From positions 1 through 7,125 of the forward strand of contig DAHXOV010000140.1 of the NCBI GenBank assembly GCA_027364695.1: a stretch of 7,125 nucleotides of DNA. The letters are read 5' to 3'. The notes beneath the pieces were generated by a model, which saw only the letters and a list, made by a program, of their open reading frames with translations, had not been told where the DNA came from and ran no database searches. This DNA is from a bacterium (GTDB lineage Bacteria > Bacteroidota > Bacteroidia > B-17B0 > Aurantibacillaceae). Shown here piece after piece: positions 7,051 to 7,125 of the stretch (positions are counted from its first letter, which is position 1; every line of letters begins with the position of its first letter). Position numbers and translations under genes: made by a program.

Positions 7051-7125
7051 ATGAATAATATTAACCCGGATGTTTTTTTTACTCTATACACCATTGTGGT
7101 TTTTATTGTATCATTAGCGCTGTAT
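7051..7125 (+). CDS. Membrane protein, N-terminal fragment, possibly part of the polysaccharide cluster
   Basis: An ATG at 7051, 29 bp after the rfbC stop, opens a frame that runs to the window edge with 25 codons. After a short polar start (NNINPD), the residues from about 8 onward form a hydrophobic helix (FFTLYTIVVFIVSLALY). It reads as the first membrane segment of an inner-membrane protein. Its place suggests a polysaccharide gene such as a sugar-phosphate transferase of the WecA/MraY type, a polymerase or a flippase, but the fragment is too short to choose. A run of eight T bases lies at 7073-7080 in the coding sequence. Confidence 0.55.
   Translation, partial: MNNINPDVFFTLYTIVVFIVSLALY

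Overview
This window looks like a piece of a Bacteroidota chromosome. The DNA is AT-rich, and gene starts lack clear Shine-Dalgarno sequences. Two genes are preceded by the TAnnTTTG promoter element typical of that phylum, and the fused chain-length/tyrosine-kinase protein and short OPX lipoprotein have the architecture common there. No rRNA, tRNA, CRISPR array, insertion sequence or phage gene was seen. Genus cannot be fixed from the sequence alone.

Layout. At the left edge (1-248, minus strand) is the N-terminal part of a thiolase of the 3-oxoadipyl-CoA type, running out of the window. A 201-bp divergent spacer carries a near-perfect Bacteroidota promoter reading rightward. It drives a tight run of three genes: a 553-aa superfamily 2 DEAH-type helicase (450-2111), an 85-aa three-helix membrane protein that overlaps the helicase end by 11 bp (2101-2358), and a UbiA-superfamily prenyltransferase of the MqnP-like type (2365-3252), probably for menaquinone synthesis. 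After 36 bp and a second promoter-like element, an exopolysaccharide or capsule cluster begins. It holds an OPX export lipoprotein (3289-4047), a polysaccharide co-polymerase fused to a BY-type tyrosine kinase (4055-6466) and dTDP-4-dehydrorhamnose 3,5-epimerase (6476-7021). A further membrane protein (from 7051) is cut by the right edge.

How they work together. The OPX lipoprotein and the inner-membrane kinase are the envelope-spanning export and chain-length control pair of Wzx/Wzy-type systems. RfbC makes the L-rhamnose (or related deoxysugar) precursor. The 7-9 bp spacings suggest co-transcription. The other rml genes, glycosyltransferases, flippase and polymerase are not in the window and would be expected to the right.

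Assessment. The genes belong to known families and I find no convincing new system. The points most worth a second look are two C8 homopolymer tracts in consecutive polysaccharide genes, the Tyr-Gly repeat tail of the kinase, the conserved-looking small membrane protein between helicase and prenyltransferase, and the unassigned C-terminal domain of the helicase.
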